From positions 270,414 through 334,413 of the forward strand of contig NZ_NFJR01000003.1 of the NCBI RefSeq assembly GCF_002159975.1: a stretch of DNA of 64,000 nucleotides, written 5' to 3'. Position numbers and translations under genes: made by a program. Origin of the DNA: Barnesiella sp. An22 (GTDB lineage Bacteria; Bacteroidota; Bacteroidia; Bacteroidales; Barnesiellaceae). Shown here piece after piece: positions 61,592 through 64,000 of the stretch (position 1 is its first letter; every line of letters begins with the position of its first letter). The notes beneath the pieces are model-generated. The model was given only the letters and a program-made list of their open reading frames with translations, did not search any database and was not told where the DNA came from.

Positions 61592-64000
61592 TTACTTCAC
61601 GATAAATTTCACCGTGCGCGACTTCGTGCCATCATTGACCATAAGCAGATACATGCCGGCAGGGAAACTGGCATCTATGGATTGCCACTCGCCACACGTC
61701 AGTGTACCGGCGCTCATGGTTTGTCCGGTTATCGACACCACGCGATATTGTACGGCCGCAGCGGTTGTGCCGCTCACCTGTACCCAGGCCGTGCCTCGTG
61801 TCACGGGGTTGCTGCGCAACTTGACATCCATTTCCAGACCGTTGCTACCCTTAATCTCTTCGACAGCTACCACCGGTTCGGTAGTGAACTGTTTCTCCTC
61901 GCCATAGACTGTGCCGCTCGCTGTCGTGGCAAAGGCCCGGAAGCTGTAGGTCGTGCCCGGCTCAAGGTCGGTGAGTGTGGTCTGCATCCTTATCCCCGAG
62001 ACAGTTACCTTTTGTACTCCGCCATTCGTCGAAGCCTTGGTGAGAGGCGTTGTAGCCCAATACTCGAAGCCCTGGCTCGAAATGGCATCGGAGCCTTCCA
62101 ACGCATATCCGTTGAGAGTCGCACCGTTGGCGGTAACCGACAGGGCATCGTAGGTGCGCACCTCGGGCTCGAAGTATACCGCCGCATCGCCGGTAAAGAA
62201 TACCGCCCAGTCGCCATAGTAATAGGTGTCATTGATCTTGAGGAAAGGGCGATACTTATAGTAAACCTCGGGATTGACATTGCGCAGCGACCCCACGAGA
62301 TTACCCTCCACGACGGGGCAACTCACCTCGTTTGAGGGCATCTCGTCAGGAGCATCATAGCGTCTCCATTGAAATCCCGCACGCATCTCCTCATCATCGA
62401 GGTTGGTCGTTGCCATCAGTCGAACACTCGTGGTCGATGTGGGTTGCGCACTCTCGGTGGTCAGACTGGGATGCAACGTCGCTACCTCCAAGGTTGTGCG
62501 ATCATATCCTCCCTCTTCGGTGTGGGTGGCATAATAAAAGGTGTATGTTCTGTCGGGAGACAAATTGGTCCATTTCATCTCATCGCCGCTTATAAATTCT
62601 TTCGATCCTGAGGTTTTGGTGAACCCGCTCTCTATGAGTGTTGCGTCGCCATGGCCGCTATCCCCTTTTACGGTAATGGTCGTAGGCGTCCGCGAAATAA
62701 CACTTATCGAGGGAGATACATCCAAGGTTTCAAATGATTCAGCATGCTGTTCGGTAGAATATAGTATAGTATCCCCATATATTGCATAGGCCCTGATATA
62801 ATAGGACAATTCCGGAATCAGTCCGGTAATTGTAACCACCCCCTCTTCATCTACCGGATAATAAGAGTCTATACTATTCCCCCACCACCAATCACAGATG
62901 CACATTCCGTACTCTGTACACCAAGAAGGTTTTATAGATTCAACTCGAAATTGAAAAGTGGTTTGAGTTCGATTTAGGAATGTATATGTGGGATTAGGGA
63001 CTATTTCTCCCAGCTTCTTCGACAATTTTTGGTCGGAGTGGTCGCCTATGCTTACCCCTATACTCAAATCATATTCCGGCCATTCGGGTGTAGTTTCAAA
63101 ATAATAATAACCATCGGCACCTTGCAGGAGCTCCTGATAATTACCGTCTTTGGAACTTTTATACTGCACATAATTTATAGTCACGTTCTCATATCGAGGT
63201 GTAAGAGAGACTTTGAATGTGCCATTAGTGAGTTCACTCCGTGTTTCAATATAATAATCAGCAAGCGAATATATACTATCTGTAGGGTTGTCAAATATAT
63301 CCTGTTGCTCCATCGTCAACTCTTGCACGTACAGGTCCCCTTGCCACCCATCTAAGCAATCTCTAAAATCAGTTTCGGGGAACATAAATAATTTGGCAAG
63401 GCTATCGCAACCATAGACAAAACCATTTTCAATAGATGTAACAGAACCTGGTATTAGTAATTCGGTGAGGCCACTACATCCAGCGAAAGCGTAACTGCCA
63501 ATGCTTGTGACAGAATTAGGAATAGTAATGGAAGAGAGGCTCGTGCAATCATAGAAAGCTCTATATCCGATGCTTTTTACAGAATTACCAATAGTGACGT
63601 AAGAAAGGCTCGTGCAATCATTGAAAGCGGAACCGCCAATGCTTGTGACAGAATTGGGGATAGTAATGGAGAAGAGACTCGTGCATCTTAAGAAAGCGCA
63701 ATCGCCGATACTTTTTACAGAATTGGGGATAGTGACGAAGGTGAGTCCAGTGCAATCCTCGAAAGCGTAATCTCCGATACTTGTAACAGAATTGCCAATA
63801 GTGACGGAGGTAAGGTTCGTGCAACCATCGAAAGCGTTATCTCCGATACTTGTGACAGAATTGCCAATAGTGATAGAGGAGAGACTCGTGCAGAGTTCGA
63901 AAGCAGCTTCGCCGATGCTTGTGACAGAATTAGGGATAATAATGGAGGTGAGTCCACTACAATCAGAGAAAGCATAGCCACCGATGCTTTCTACAGAATT
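61592..64000 (-). CDS. BspA-like leucine-rich-repeat T9SS surface protein (5' end outside window)
   Basis: 802 codons are visible; the frame runs open to the window edge. The first ~200 residues are at least eight tandem LRR_5 repeats of 23 residues (consensus around TSIGxxAFxxCTxLTSITIP). An adhesin-like region follows, with several fibronectin type III-like units (for example TPTTITVKGDSGHGDATLIE, LTDLEPGTTYSFRAFATTAS). The C-terminus is a T9SS type A sorting domain (VQYRVVSITGQTMSAGTL ... PAGMYLLMVNDGT). BspA-type proteins bind host matrix proteins in oral species; here the ligand is unknown. Signal peptide and first repeats are not visible. Confidence 0.9.
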   Translation of the reverse strand, partial: NSVESIGGYAFSDCSGLTSIIIPNSVTSIGEAAFELCTSLSSITIGNSVTSIGDNAFDGCTNLTSVTIGNSVTSIGDYAFEDCTGLTFVTIPNSVKSIGDCAFLRCTSLFSITIPNSVTSIGGSAFNDCTSLSYVTIGNSVKSIGYRAFYDCTSLSSITIPNSVTSIGSYAFAGCSGLTELLIPGSVTSIENGFVYGCDSLAKLFMFPETDFRDCLDGWQGDLYVQELTMEQQDIFDNPTDSIYSLADYYIETRSELTNGTFKVSLTPRYENVTINYVQYKSSKDGNYQELLQGADGYYYFETTPEWPEYDLSIGVSIGDHSDQKLSKKLGEIVPNPTYTFLNRTQTTFQFRVESIKPSWCTEYGMCICDWWWGNSIDSYYPVDEEGVVTITGLIPELSYYIRAYAIYGDTILYSTEQHAESFETLDVSPSISVISRTPTTITVKGDSGHGDATLIESGFTKTSGSKEFISGDEMKWTNLSPDRTYTFYYATHTEEGGYDRTTLEVATLHPSLTTESAQPTSTTSVRLMATTNLDDEEMRAGFQWRRYDAPDEMPSNEVSCPVVEGNLVGSLRNVNPEVYYKYRPFLKINDTYYYGDWAVFFTGDAAVYFEPEVRTYDALSVTANGATLNGYALEGSDAISSQGFEYWATTPLTKASTNGGVQKVTVSGIRMQTTLTDLEPGTTYSFRAFATTASGTVYGEEKQFTTEPVVAVEEIKGSNGLEMDVKLRSNPVTRGTAWVQVSGTTAAAVQYRVVSITGQTMSAGTLTCGEWQSIDASFPAGMYLLMVNDGTKSRTVKFIVK
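63450..64000. repeat. 69-bp tandem repeats coding for LRR units
   Basis: The word GATGCTTGTGACAGAATT or a close variant recurs every 69 bases (about 63502, 63568, 63637, 63706, 63775, 63844, 63913, 63982). The units are very alike, so the count can change by slippage or recombination and may be misassembled in short-read data. Confidence 0.85.

Noticed and set aside
63450..64000. Regularly spaced repeats that look CRISPR-like
   Set aside because: The whole 69-bp unit is repeated with no unique spacers, and the frame stays open as LRR repeats of a surface protein.

Overview
This is a gene-dense chromosomal stretch of a Bacteroidota (order Bacteroidales) genome, probably a gut-type anaerobe. 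The evidence is: promoters of the TTTG / TAnnTTTG type in place of sigma70 boxes, almost no Shine-Dalgarno sequences, several surface proteins with type IX secretion (T9SS, type A) C-terminal sorting domains, a one-piece pyruvate:ferredoxin oxidoreductase, and order-typical neighbourhoods (folP-cdaA, HU / tiny basic protein / RNase G, and a GH57 / glycosyltransferase / debranching enzyme glycogen cluster). The number of T9SS cargo genes fits Barnesiella-like or Porphyromonas-like relatives better than Bacteroides itself, but the genus cannot be settled from this window. No rRNA, tRNA, CRISPR array, insertion sequence or prophage was recognised.

Layout. 1-6.1 kb: end of an alanine racemase gene, RNase G, a 29-residue ribosome-type protein, HU, a CNNM/CBS membrane protein, then a queuosine-precursor transporter and QueF behind a preQ1-I riboswitch. 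6.3-14 kb: two large T9SS-exported adhesin-like proteins facing a TPR / transmembrane / coiled-coil / HTH sensor-regulator. 14-17.4 kb: radical SAM, M20 dipeptidase and chorismate synthase. 17.6-18.2 kb: a broken IdeS/Mac-type cysteine protease. 18.5-31.9 kb: housekeeping (OmpA lipoprotein, DJ-1, AlaRS, M23, MerR, VanZ, NSS transporter, FolP, CdaA, an orphan DNA methyltransferase, TypA, S15). 32-39 kb: a tandem lipoprotein pair, a uridine-phosphorylase-like enzyme and the glycogen operon. 39.4-48.1 kb: a 1714-residue GLUG-repeat surface protein, MarC, a CRP/FNR regulator and a beheaded sialidase. 48.4-61.2 kb: PFOR, an ATPase, OmpA, transketolase, a sugar permease, YggS, DUF4494, a nucleoside deaminase and EngB. 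61.6 kb to the edge: a BspA-like leucine-rich-repeat protein whose N-terminus lies outside the window.

How parts work together. The queuosine pair would import and process 7-deazaguanine precursors and sense preQ1 directly. The glycogen operon and the sugar permease share an identical 14-bp palindrome (ATGTTCTTAAACAT) 167-178 bp upstream of their start codons. It has the 5-4-5 symmetry of CRP/FNR-family sites, and a CRP/FNR-family protein is encoded at 45.6 kb. A small carbon-control regulon is therefore a reasonable, testable inference. Two genes for host-glycan or host-protein attack (sialidase, IdeS-like protease) are decayed, while the T9SS adhesin-type genes are intact.
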